Source: Hyella patelloides LEGE 07179 | GTDB lineage: Bacteria > Cyanobacteriota > Cyanobacteriia > Cyanobacteriales > Xenococcaceae | Assembly (NCBI RefSeq): GCF_900659865.1 | Contig: NZ_LR213788.1 | Location: 1-46,324 of the forward strand | Length of the DNA: 46,324 nt | Reading direction: 5' to 3' | Part shown: positions 1 to 7,615 of the stretch, piece by piece | How the letters are laid out: the number at the start of each line of letters is the position of its first letter | Position numbering within the stretch: the first letter of the stretch is position 1 | Translations under genes and position numbers: made by a program | Notes under the pieces: model-generated | What the model saw: the letters and a program-made list of their open reading frames with translations, nothing else | Told to the model about the DNA's origin: nothing | The model's database searches: none

Positions 1-1234
1 TTTCATAGATCTGACCTTGTAAACCCCAACTGTATGATTCTGCTTCGGGATAATTGAGTCTTCGAGCATCAGCGATCGCATTTTCCGTAAGAGCCGTAAT
101 TTCTGACCAAGAGGGCATATTAGGGGATAAATTACCTTGTTGTGCTGCTTGTTGGCGCAATTTCAGCAAATTATCCGCAAAACCAATTTTTAAATCTACG
201 CGATCTCGACTGAGAGCCAATGGGGGAAAGTGTTGTTTAATCGTGTTGATGAGATTGATTCGGTGAATAGTCGATTGCGTTTTTAGCAAAAGATTTAATT
301 GCGCCAAATTAGTTTGTAGAAATAAGTCTGTATCGGAACAATCGACAATTGATTCACAAAGCTCAATTCCTCTTTGATAATGTTCTGAAGCAATTTTATA
401 GTAAGATTCGTCCTCGTTATCTCCATAAGCTACTAAAGAATTACCTAAAGCCAGTAAAGTTTTAACCTCTTCTCTACCCAATGAAAGCTTAGATGCGATC
501 GCTAAACTAGCTTCTAATACAGAGCGGGATTTTTCCAGATCTCCTCTGAGACGCAAAATATCACCGTAACCCCGCAATTCGACAATTTTTAAGGGAGAAT
601 CTGGCTGATTTTCTAAAGCTTCACTAACCTCGGCAAAAGTATTAATGGCTCGTTGATATAAGCCGAGAGTTTTTAATCCCCTGGCTTGATTGAGTTGTGT
701 CCGAATTACACCCCAATCGTCTCCTGCTCTTTGATAAGCGGAAATAGCTAAATCCCAACTGGCGATCGCTATTTCGGAATTTCCTAAAGCTAGTTCAATA
801 ATTCCTTGATTGTTTAATACTTGAGCCAAAGTGCGATCGATATCAAGATTTTGGCTTTGGGATTCTAATAATTCGCGAGTTTGTTTAATCTCTGTTTGTG
901 CTACTTCTCTGTATCCTAATTTATAGTTAATTAAAGCAAGATTACTCCTAACTCTCGCTTGAGCGAGAATATCTTGACGATGTTGATAAATACTTAAAGC
1001 CTGTTGCCAAAAATGACGCGCCTTCTCATAGTCAGCTAGCTGATAGGCTTGTTTTCCTTGAGCTTCTAAAGCATTAGTTTCTAAATCGCGGTCGCCTGCA
1101 AAATCATGTTTTATAAGGTTACTAGCAACTGCTCGATTCAGAGTTAGATTAACTTCTAAAATACTCAAGCTAATACCTAATAAAATACACAAAAAAAAGC
1201 ATATTGTTTTTTTAAAGAACTTAAAATTAACCAT
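1..1234 (-). CDS. TPR-repeat secreted protein, C-terminus beyond window edge
   Basis: Partial gene: the reverse strand is open from an ATG at 1234 to the window edge (at least 411 codons). The start MVNFKFFKKTICFFLCILLG gives a charged n-region and a hydrophobic core, so a signal peptide is likely. The rest is helical with TPR-like units, for example around KQAYQLADYEKARHFWQQAL and LNNQGIIELALGNSEIAIAS. In cyanobacteria, secreted TPR proteins of this kind usually continue into a CHAT (caspase-like) domain; that part would lie left of base 1 and is not visible. The gene sits 72 bp downstream of the CHASE2-GGDEF-EAL gene on the same strand and may be co-transcribed. The CHAT identity is inference; the TPR and export calls are from sequence. 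Confidence 0.75.
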   Translation of the reverse strand, partial: MVNFKFFKKTICFFLCILLGISLSILEVNLTLNRAVASNLIKHDFAGDRDLETNALEAQGKQAYQLADYEKARHFWQQALSIYQHRQDILAQARVRSNLALINYKLGYREVAQTEIKQTRELLESQSQNLDIDRTLAQVLNNQGIIELALGNSEIAIASWDLAISAYQRAGDDWGVIRTQLNQARGLKTLGLYQRAINTFAEVSEALENQPDSPLKIVELRGYGDILRLRGDLEKSRSVLEASLAIASKLSLGREEVKTLLALGNSLVAYGDNEDESYYKIASEHYQRGIELCESIVDCSDTDLFLQTNLAQLNLLLKTQSTIHRINLINTIKQHFPPLALSRDRVDLKIGFADNLLKLRQQAAQQGNLSPNMPSWSEITALTENAIADARRLNYPEAESYSWGLQGQIYE

Positions 1235-1306
1235 TAATAATAATTTTTTATAACAAATTGATTTTTAACTTCTGCCGATCGCTCCTTAAAATCAACTAAA
1301 GCTTTT

Positions 1307-4006
1307 CTACTTATTAAGCAATAACTTATCAACCTCCGCCACTGGTAGAGGTTTAGCAAACAAATAACCTTGACCGTATTCACAACCTAATTTTTTTAAA
1401 GCCATTTTCTCTGTATCTGTTTCAATTCCTTCTGCTACCACATCCATTTCTAACTTATGAGCTAGTAAAATAATAGTACTAACAATTTCAAAATTCTTCT
1501 GACTTTGGTTCATATTGCTAACAAAAGAACGATCCACCTTTAAAGTATCCATCGGAAAACGATGTAAATAGCTAAAAGAAGAAAAACCAGTGCCAAAATC
1601 ATCGATACTAAGTTTAATACCCAAAGCTTTTAAATTGTCTAGCATGGCAATTGCTTGGTGAATATTTTCCATAACCATACTTTCTGTAATTTCTAACTTC
1701 AAAGAACTACTATCTAAACCAGTAGTCTGCAAAATATTTTGCACAGTATCTACTAAATTAGGTTGCACAAATTGCCGACCAGATAAATTAACGCTAATAA
1801 ATAAAGAAGATGCTTCAGTAAACTGTTGCTGCCATTGATACATCTGATGACAAGCCTCTTTCAGTACCCATTCCCCTAAAGGAATAATTGCGCCAATTTC
1901 TTCGGCAATTGGAATAAATGCGTCTGGATAGACAAAACCTCTTTGGGGAGAATGCCAACGAATTAAAGACTCAAAACCCGAAATTCTTCCCGTAGTTAAA
2001 TTAAAAATAGGTTGATAGTATAATTCAAATTCTTGTTGCTTAATCGCTTCATATAAATCCGCTTCTAATTGCAAACGTTTTAAAGCTTCTGCTCGCATTT
2101 TGTGGGCAAAAACTTGATGGCTTATTTTCCCTGATGCTTTTGCTTGATACATAGCAGTCAGCGCAGAGCGAAAAATATCTTCGGGATCGAAGTCAGTTGC
2201 CAAACTATGAAAAGCAATTCCAGTAGTTACGGTAGTCGAAGTTTGAGAACCCTGCAAATCAAAAGGTAAATTTAATTCGGTTTGCAGTTGATGAAAACTT
2301 TTTAAGGCGATCGCTCGATCAGTAATCACTTTAGCGATCGCAAATTCATCTCCCCCCACTCTGGCAAAAATTACTTTTTCTGCTAAATTCTTTCTTAATC
2401 GACAAGCTGTGGTAATTAAAAGCCAATCTCCTGCTTGATAGCCCAAAGCATCGTTGATCATCTTAAAGCGATCGAGATCGATACAGATCACCATCATCGA
2501 TCTTGATTGTTGAGGATAATAATACTGCTGTTTTAATTCTCGCAGCTGTCTCATAAATAAGGTGCGATTGGGTAAGCCTGTTAAAGAGTCATAAAAATAG
2601 GCATTAAGTATACGCTGACATAAGAGACTAGCAACCGTTAACCCCAGGCTTAAAGCCGTAGGAATCAAAGGAATCCATCCCCCCACTAAAAAAGCTAGCC
2701 AGCACACCCCCCACAGAACGATAATTGCGAAGATACCCACCACAGCAATTTCTAGCGGATTTTCCCGACGAATTGCGATCGCCATTACGGCTAAAGACCA
2801 GATCCCAATCCAGAGAAATTCTATACCTTCAGAGAAAAACCAAAATTGACTAGACTCTCCTAACGCCAGAGAAATGATTTGACTGACCATCTGAGCATGA
2901 ACCACCGCCCCTGACATATCTGTGGTTTCCCCTCCATAGGGAGTGAAAAATAAATCATTAATACTAGAAGCAGTGGTGCCAATAATAATGACTTTATCTT
3001 TAATCAAACTAGGGTCAATTTTCCCAGCTAAAACTTCTGTCAGACTTACTTTAGGTGTAATATTCGGCGAGCGGTAATTAATTAAAATTTGCCACCCCAA
3101 AGCTTCAGAAGGCTGCATACGATAACCCCCTGAATCAGCCCGTAACCGCTTTAAACGAACATCACCAAGCTTTAAAAACTCATCATTGACACTTAACTCA
3201 TAATCACCAGCAAACCTGGGGTTATTTCTCAAATAAGCCAAGCTCAAGCGTAAAGCCAAAGAAGATAGCTCTTTGTCTCCTAGGCGAGCATACATTAAGT
3301 TACGCCGTAATCTACTATCGCGATCCAAAACAAGATCGTTAAAGCCAATTTGTTCTAAGGGTACTTCTGGGGGAGCAGCGATTTTATTGGTACCATTTCC
3401 TAAATACTCAATACTCACTACGTTATCCTTTTGTAACTCTTGTCTGAGAAAAGACGTGCCAGGAGGAGAAGCAATATCTCGATAGATATCTAGTCCAATT
3501 ACTGTCGGTTGATGCTGTTGTAGTTTACTTAATAACAGTGCCAGAGTTTCATCCGATAAAGGCCATCGATTTTGATTTTTGATATCGGTATCAGTAATTT
3601 CTACTAACAGTAATCTCCGATCTGGACAAGCCTGATTGCTTAAACGGACTAGACGATCGTAAGTAAATAACTCTAAATCTTGTAATCCTCCTCCTTGCTT
3701 AATTGCCAGAACTATCAAGGTCATGATTATAGTGATAATTAGACCATGAAAATTGTGAGTTCTCTTAGTATTATGCCGATCGTGTAAATCGTGATAATAC
3801 TGAAGAGTTACGAGATGAAATTTAGAAATTAACTTAAATATCACAATTAGTAACAAAAATAAATTAAAGTTTGAAGAGTATTTTACAACAGCAAATAATA
3901 AGCAGTTTTGCGTATCAAGAATGAGTAGTTTTACGGATGCTTTAAAAAAGGATTTATCGGTTAAAATACTGAGTGCAAATTCTAAATATCTAAGTATCTC
4001 TGTCAC
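1307..4006 (-). CDS. CHASE2-GGDEF-EAL cyclic-di-GMP signalling protein
   Basis: Membrane sensor predicted to make and/or degrade cyclic-di-GMP. From the ATG at 4006 it is 899 residues: N-terminal hydrophobic segments, an extracytoplasmic CHASE2 domain (about 95-400), a further membrane block (about 395-465), GGDEF (about 475-635) and EAL (about 645-890). The GGDEF site reads RVGGDEF and is intact, but no RxxD inhibitory site lies five residues before it. The EAL motif reads ESL; the other catalytic signatures are present (SVNLSG, LEITES, DDFGTG, LKVD, AEGIET, GQGY), so phosphodiesterase activity is plausible. Start uncertain: CHASE2 proteins normally begin just before the segment at the internal ATG at 3724, and the 94 residues ahead of it are AT-rich and atypical. 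Divergent from the DUF928 gene. Confidence 0.9.
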   Translation of the reverse strand: MTEILRYLEFALSILTDKSFFKASVKLLILDTQNCLLFAVVKYSSNFNLFLLLIVIFKLISKFHLVTLQYYHDLHDRHNTKRTHNFHGLIITIIMTLIVLAIKQGGGLQDLELFTYDRLVRLSNQACPDRRLLLVEITDTDIKNQNRWPLSDETLALLLSKLQQHQPTVIGLDIYRDIASPPGTSFLRQELQKDNVVSIEYLGNGTNKIAAPPEVPLEQIGFNDLVLDRDSRLRRNLMYARLGDKELSSLALRLSLAYLRNNPRFAGDYELSVNDEFLKLGDVRLKRLRADSGGYRMQPSEALGWQILINYRSPNITPKVSLTEVLAGKIDPSLIKDKVIIIGTTASSINDLFFTPYGGETTDMSGAVVHAQMVSQIISLALGESSQFWFFSEGIEFLWIGIWSLAVMAIAIRRENPLEIAVVGIFAIIVLWGVCWLAFLVGGWIPLIPTALSLGLTVASLLCQRILNAYFYDSLTGLPNRTLFMRQLRELKQQYYYPQQSRSMMVICIDLDRFKMINDALGYQAGDWLLITTACRLRKNLAEKVIFARVGGDEFAIAKVITDRAIALKSFHQLQTELNLPFDLQGSQTSTTVTTGIAFHSLATDFDPEDIFRSALTAMYQAKASGKISHQVFAHKMRAEALKRLQLEADLYEAIKQQEFELYYQPIFNLTTGRISGFESLIRWHSPQRGFVYPDAFIPIAEEIGAIIPLGEWVLKEACHQMYQWQQQFTEASSLFISVNLSGRQFVQPNLVDTVQNILQTTGLDSSSLKLEITESMVMENIHQAIAMLDNLKALGIKLSIDDFGTGFSSFSYLHRFPMDTLKVDRSFVSNMNQSQKNFEIVSTIILLAHKLEMDVVAEGIETDTEKMALKKLGCEYGQGYLFAKPLPVAEVDKLLLNK

Positions 4007-4113
4007 ATTTTAACCGTAATTTTCCCAACTTGAAGAAAAAAATGCTTATGATTGATTAAAATAGAAAATAGGTAATGTATAATTTCCTCAATAACTTTTA
4101 ATTTTTATGATAA

Positions 4114-4860
4114 ATGTTAACTAAAATTCGCCGAACAAAAACGTTGCTCAGAATTTTTTTAATAGCGATCGCTATTAAAGGAGTGGTGGGAATTCCTATT
4201 CCCAGTAATGCTCAAGAAACCAATCAAAAAAGCGATCGAGAAACTTCGGGAAGTACTAACGATGGTTTACCTTCTCATCGTCGAGATGGGGGAACTCGTG
4301 GTAACAGTTGTGTCGCCAGTAGCCAAGAATTTATGGCTTTAGTACCAGATACCGCAGTTAATCACACTGCATCTTTAAATCCCAAACTGTATTTTCATGT
4401 TCCGAAAACCGAAGACTCTCAAACTATTGAATTTGTCTTAAGAGATCGCAGCGATCGATTGGTTTATGAAACCATCATCGAAACCAAAGGCGAGTCGGGA
4501 ATTATGAGTGTTGAGATTCCCCTTGCTATTAATAATCAAGCCAAATCTTTAGAATCTAGTGCCGATTATCGTTGGTATTTATCCCATATTTGTAACCCAG
4601 AAAAACGCTCTCAAGATCTAGTTTTAGAAGGATGGATTAAACATCAAGAATTATCAAAAATTACCCAAGAGAAATTAGCAACTTTGACTCCAGCAGAACA
4701 AGCTCAATTTTATCAACAAAAAGGTCTTTGGTATGATGCTTTAGCGATCGCTGCTACAGAAGCACAAGCCAAGCCAGAAAATTTATCAGAAACACAATGG
4801 TCAGAACTTCTATCTACCATCGGTTTAGGAAAGTTTGCCAATCAACCTTTAGTAGACTAA
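4114..4860 (+). CDS. DUF928 family secreted protein
   Basis: 248 residues with an N-terminal signal sequence (charged RRTKTLLR, hydrophobic FLIAIAIKGVVG, probable cleavage near SNAQ). The DUF928 hallmark follows at about 57-75: a glycine/arginine motif GGTRGN, then a Cys and a FMALVPDTA segment, leading to a beta-rich region with FHVP and a second Cys in SHICNP. DUF928 proteins are largely cyanobacterial, of unknown function, and often lie beside CHASE2 and CHAT/TPR genes, as here. Divergent from the CHASE2 gene with a 107-bp shared promoter region. Family call confident; function unknown. Confidence 0.85.
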   Translation: MLTKIRRTKTLLRIFLIAIAIKGVVGIPIPSNAQETNQKSDRETSGSTNDGLPSHRRDGGTRGNSCVASSQEFMALVPDTAVNHTASLNPKLYFHVPKTEDSQTIEFVLRDRSDRLVYETIIETKGESGIMSVEIPLAINNQAKSLESSADYRWYLSHICNPEKRSQDLVLEGWIKHQELSKITQEKLATLTPAEQAQFYQQKGLWYDALAIAATEAQAKPENLSETQWSELLSTIGLGKFANQPLVD

Positions 4861-4958
4861 TTTAGCAGTACAGAAATTACCGAGTCACAATTGTTGAGAG
4901 ATAAGAAAGCTTGATGTAATAGCAATTCTCGCGCACTGGCTAGATAGATAGCACATTA

Positions 4959-4976
4959 TTTTTTCTTAAGAAAAAA
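4959..4976. repeat. 18-bp perfect palindrome in convergent spacer
   Basis: TTTTTTCTTAAGAAAAAA is perfectly self-complementary and lies between the convergent DUF928 and glycosyltransferase genes. An A/U-only stem is a weak hairpin, so a terminator role is only possible. Confidence 0.4.
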
Positions 4977-5084
4977 CACTAAAATTCTGGTTTATACTGA
5001 ATCGGCTGAGGGGGTGACATTACGACTCCTAGTTTCCAACCTTTGTCTCTTGTTAATGCGTGAGAAACGGTATAATTAACCACT

Positions 5085-5112
5085 GTAGAGAAGCCATATA
5101 TCGCGTCTCTAC
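5085..5112. repeat. 28-nt imperfect palindromic repeat (GTAGAGA...TCTCTAC)
   Basis: Arms GTAGAGA and TCTCTAC are perfect and the centre is partly complementary around ATATAT. It looks like a member of the short GTAGAGA-type dispersed palindromes common in cyanobacteria. It lies 21 bp beyond the 3' end of the glycosyltransferase gene and could act as that gene's transcription end. Confidence 0.5.
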
Positions 5113-5132
5113 CCACCAACAAATAACAAAAT

Positions 5133-5876
5133 TTACTGTTTCCGCAAAGAAAGCAAAAAGAACTTAGGTAGAGCTAACATTCTTCGCCATCGGTAAGGCT
5201 CTTGATAAAGGCGATAAGACCATTCTAGGTTATTATTTCTCAACCAAGAAGGAGCGCGGTTTTTTTCTCCCGACCAAATATCAAAGCTACCACCAACACC
5301 AATCCAAATAGAGCTAGGACAGAGGTAGCGATATTTTTGGATCCAAATTTCCTGTCGAGGTACTCCTAAACCCACAAAAATAATCTGAGGTTGCTCTTGT
5401 TGTAAGTTTTCGCGCCACTGCTGTTGTTCTTCTTCAGAGAGATAGCCATGCTGTGTTGAGATCCGTAAATTGGGGAATTTTTCGCGCCACAATGAAGCGG
5501 ATCCCTCACTAACCCCAGGACTACCACCAAAAAAACATACAGAGTGAATTTCTGGGGCATTTCCCACACGATACAGTAAAGACTCTGCCAACTCAATACC
5601 AGGACATCTGCGATGCTTAATACCCCGCATCCGCATATAAATGATGACACCCGCACCATCAGGAATTACCAAATCTGCCTCTTGGATTATTTGAGCTAGA
5701 GTAGCGTCTGTTTGAGTTAAAATAGCCATCTCTGCGTTGAGAGTTACTACATGAGTTCCTTGTTTTGTAGTTAATCTCTGATACAGCCAGCCAACGTAAT
5801 CATCTAATAAATGAACTGGTAGATTTAAAACAGAAAAAATTTGAGAATTAGCAAATATACTATTTGGCTTGGACAT
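5133..5876 (-). CDS. WecG/TagA/CpsF family glycosyltransferase
   Basis: 247 residues, the usual size for the family, which transfers a sugar (commonly N-acetylmannosamine or a uronate) from UDP to a lipid-linked acceptor in surface polysaccharide or teichoic-acid synthesis. Visible motifs: TLNAEMAILTQ near the N-terminus, DGAGVIIYMR (about 73-82), FFGGSPGV, FVGLGVPRQEIWI, and GVGGSFDIWSGEKNRAP with the conserved Gly-Gly and basic residues. No membrane segment; probably peripheral at the inner membrane. No polysaccharide genes adjoin it, so the product cannot be inferred. The start is the ATG at 5876; nearby upstream ATGs, created by a heptamer repeat, are out of frame. Confidence 0.88.
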   Translation of the reverse strand: MSKPNSIFANSQIFSVLNLPVHLLDDYVGWLYQRLTTKQGTHVVTLNAEMAILTQTDATLAQIIQEADLVIPDGAGVIIYMRMRGIKHRRCPGIELAESLLYRVGNAPEIHSVCFFGGSPGVSEGSASLWREKFPNLRISTQHGYLSEEEQQQWRENLQQEQPQIIFVGLGVPRQEIWIQKYRYLCPSSIWIGVGGSFDIWSGEKNRAPSWLRNNNLEWSYRLYQEPYRWRRMLALPKFFLLSLRKQ

Positions 5877-5894
5877 TTATCATTTATCATTTAT
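5874..5894. repeat. Heptamer tandem repeat (CATTTAT) over a start codon
   Basis: Two and a half copies of CATTTAT, running into the start codon of the glycosyltransferase gene on the minus strand. Each unit reads ATGATAA there, giving decoy ATG codons in other frames just before the real start. Resembles the short tandem heptamers (STRR) known from cyanobacteria. Confidence 0.45.
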
Positions 5895-6022
5895 CATTGA
5901 TTGGTCAACTTGCCAGAGACCTCTTGGGCAGAAATAAGGATCGCAATACTAGCAAATATTAAAACATTTTCACTCCCTCTTTGGGCACGCTTCTCTTGCA
6001 CCACTACCCTCTATTAGCTCGA

Positions 6023-6355
6023 CTATTGCGATCGTAAGTTAACTGCTGTTCCTATGGCAGTAATCAAGAGTAAAACGCCTTTTTCATCTACATTAATCGT
6101 ACCAGTATCAATTTCAATCCCCACGATGGCATCTGCTCCTAGCTTACTAGCTCGTTTTTCTAGCTCAACTATTGCGTCTAGCTGTCCCTTTTCAAAGACT
6201 CGTTCATAGCTTCCAGTACGTCCACCAATTGCATCTCTAATACCTGCAAAAAAATCTCTCAAGACATTAGTCCCATAAACTACTTCTGCGGTAACAATCC
6301 CCAAATAGTTTTGTATTTCGTAACCTTGAATGGTATCCGTTGTTGTTGTCAACAT
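6023..6355 (-). CDS. YbjQ/UPF0145 (DUF74) family protein
   Basis: 110 residues, full length for YbjQ-type proteins, which form a small alpha/beta fold that assembles into rings and is often labelled heavy-metal-binding without firm biochemistry. Visible hallmarks: QGYEIQNYLGIVTAEVVYG at the N-terminus, the FFAGIRDAIGGRTGSYE segment, and KLGADAIVGIEID before the last strand. No signal peptide or membrane segment. It stands alone, divergent from the gene at 6566. Family call firm; biological role unknown. Confidence 0.85.
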   Translation of the reverse strand: MLTTTTDTIQGYEIQNYLGIVTAEVVYGTNVLRDFFAGIRDAIGGRTGSYERVFEKGQLDAIVELEKRASKLGADAIVGIEIDTGTINVDEKGVLLLITAIGTAVNLRSQ

Positions 6356-6565
6356 GAGTATACTAATTAAGTTATCTTACGTAAAAAACACTAACATAAT
6401 TAGACATGATTAAAACCCTCAGAAAATAACCGCCAAAAATCGTTGAAGCTTTTATTTTTTGTAGCACCTAGTTGTATGTAAGACTTTCTTGGAGGCTATC
6501 TCAGATTGGTTTGATTATTATTTCTCAACAAGTCTATTTTTCTATTTGAATCATTGTAATCTTGT

Positions 6566-7495
6566 ATGAACTATTCTTTGTTAAGTAGGTTTCGAGGAGC
6601 GTGGTTAGGTAGTTTAATCGGACAGCAACTAGCAAATCACAATCGACTAATTACCATTAGGGAACAAAAAACTTCTATTTCCGAGCTGGCAAAACCAAAA
6701 TCTTTTTGGCGATCTCGGCAGAGCCGAGGCGCTGCGCGATCGACTCCAGAAATCTTATCTGCATTGCAAGAACAATTCAATGTGCTAGAAACTTTGAGGT
6801 GGGAATCGATCGATTCTGTTTCTGGGCAAGAGTATTATCTTCTAGCTATTTTTCCAGTAATTATGTACTATCATGATGATTGGTGCAGTTTATCAAGTTT
6901 TATCAATCAAAACAGATACAGTTTGCAACAATCTCAAAAAGAGATTGATAATATCTTAGTATGGTGTTACACAGTTAGATTGGCACTACGAGGGGAGCTA
7001 GTCTGTTGTGGTTTAACTGAGCGTGTGGTGGTGGGGATAGGACTAAAACAAACAGCCTCGATTCAGTGGCTTAAAGAAGTGGAAATGTCTTGTCTAAATG
7101 GTTTGAATTCAATTCAGTTAGCTAAAAAATTATCTGCAATGGAGAATGGAGATTTAGCTTTATCTTTGTTTTGTGTTCTCCAGAATCCTGAAGATTTTTT
7201 CTTAACGATTCAGCAAGCACTATTTTGGGAAAAGCAAACAACTATGATTACAGCTTTGAGTGGTGTTTTAAGTGGAGCGTACAATGGTTTGACTGGAATT
7301 CCTGTTAACTGGCGCAATTTATCTCAGAATCAAGATTTTTATCAACAAATCACTACTAAAACCGAGAATATGATCGCTGAGTGGTTGGGGATTGAACTTA
7401 CTGTAAACAGGGGAACTTTATCTTCGGTGATTACTTCTCCTAGAGTTCTACAGCCTCGCTCTAATTTAAAAATTATTTCTCAACAAGAGTATTGA
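6566..7495 (+). CDS. Degenerate ADP-ribosylglycohydrolase-like protein
   Basis: 309 residues. The N-terminus SRFRGAWLGSLIGQQLA matches the helix that opens ADP-ribosylglycohydrolases (typically RxRGxxLGxxxGDxLG), and ALSGVLSGAYNGLTGIP near 230-250 matches their C-terminal helix (typically DTDxxAAIxGAxxGAxxG). The metal-binding aspartates of both motifs are absent: GD is GQ, and DTD is replaced by KQTTM. An N-terminal TDDT motif was not found. It is therefore probably a non-catalytic relative. A 34-nt hairpin repeat at 6709-6742 adds an Arg-rich stretch (about residues 48-59) in frame. The gene lies 120 bp upstream of the 7TM-HD gene on the same strand. Family relation is my reading of the motifs. 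Confidence 0.55.
   Translation: MNYSLLSRFRGAWLGSLIGQQLANHNRLITIREQKTSISELAKPKSFWRSRQSRGAARSTPEILSALQEQFNVLETLRWESIDSVSGQEYYLLAIFPVIMYYHDDWCSLSSFINQNRYSLQQSQKEIDNILVWCYTVRLALRGELVCCGLTERVVVGIGLKQTASIQWLKEVEMSCLNGLNSIQLAKKLSAMENGDLALSLFCVLQNPEDFFLTIQQALFWEKQTTMITALSGVLSGAYNGLTGIPVNWRNLSQNQDFYQQITTKTENMIAEWLGIELTVNRGTLSSVITSPRVLQPRSNLKIISQQEY
6709..6742 (+). repeat. 34-nt hairpin repeat inside a coding region
   Basis: Starts GCGATCTCGGC and ends GCGCGATCG; a 6-bp stem CTCGGC/GCCGAG encloses loop AGA. A second 34-nt copy is at 46222-46255. Between copies one stem pair changes on both sides (G-C to A-T), so the stem is kept. It is read through in frame as an Arg/Ser-rich stretch. Confidence 0.7.
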
Positions 7496-7615
7496 TTGGC
7501 TTCAAGTGAATTTACAATGAAGCAAAAAACGCAATTTTTGGGAAGTTTTAGGGAATAGTTAGGGGAGAAAAGCTGTGATTGAACTATTCCATTGGACTAA
7601 AATCAATTTTCACTT

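Noticed and set aside
54-266. 70-codon plus-strand frame at the left end
   Set aside because: It is antisense to the TPR gene, whose frame has clear TPR repeats.
4959-4976. A/T-only palindrome as a strong terminator
   Set aside because: Without G-C pairs the stem is weak; kept only as a low-confidence repeat.
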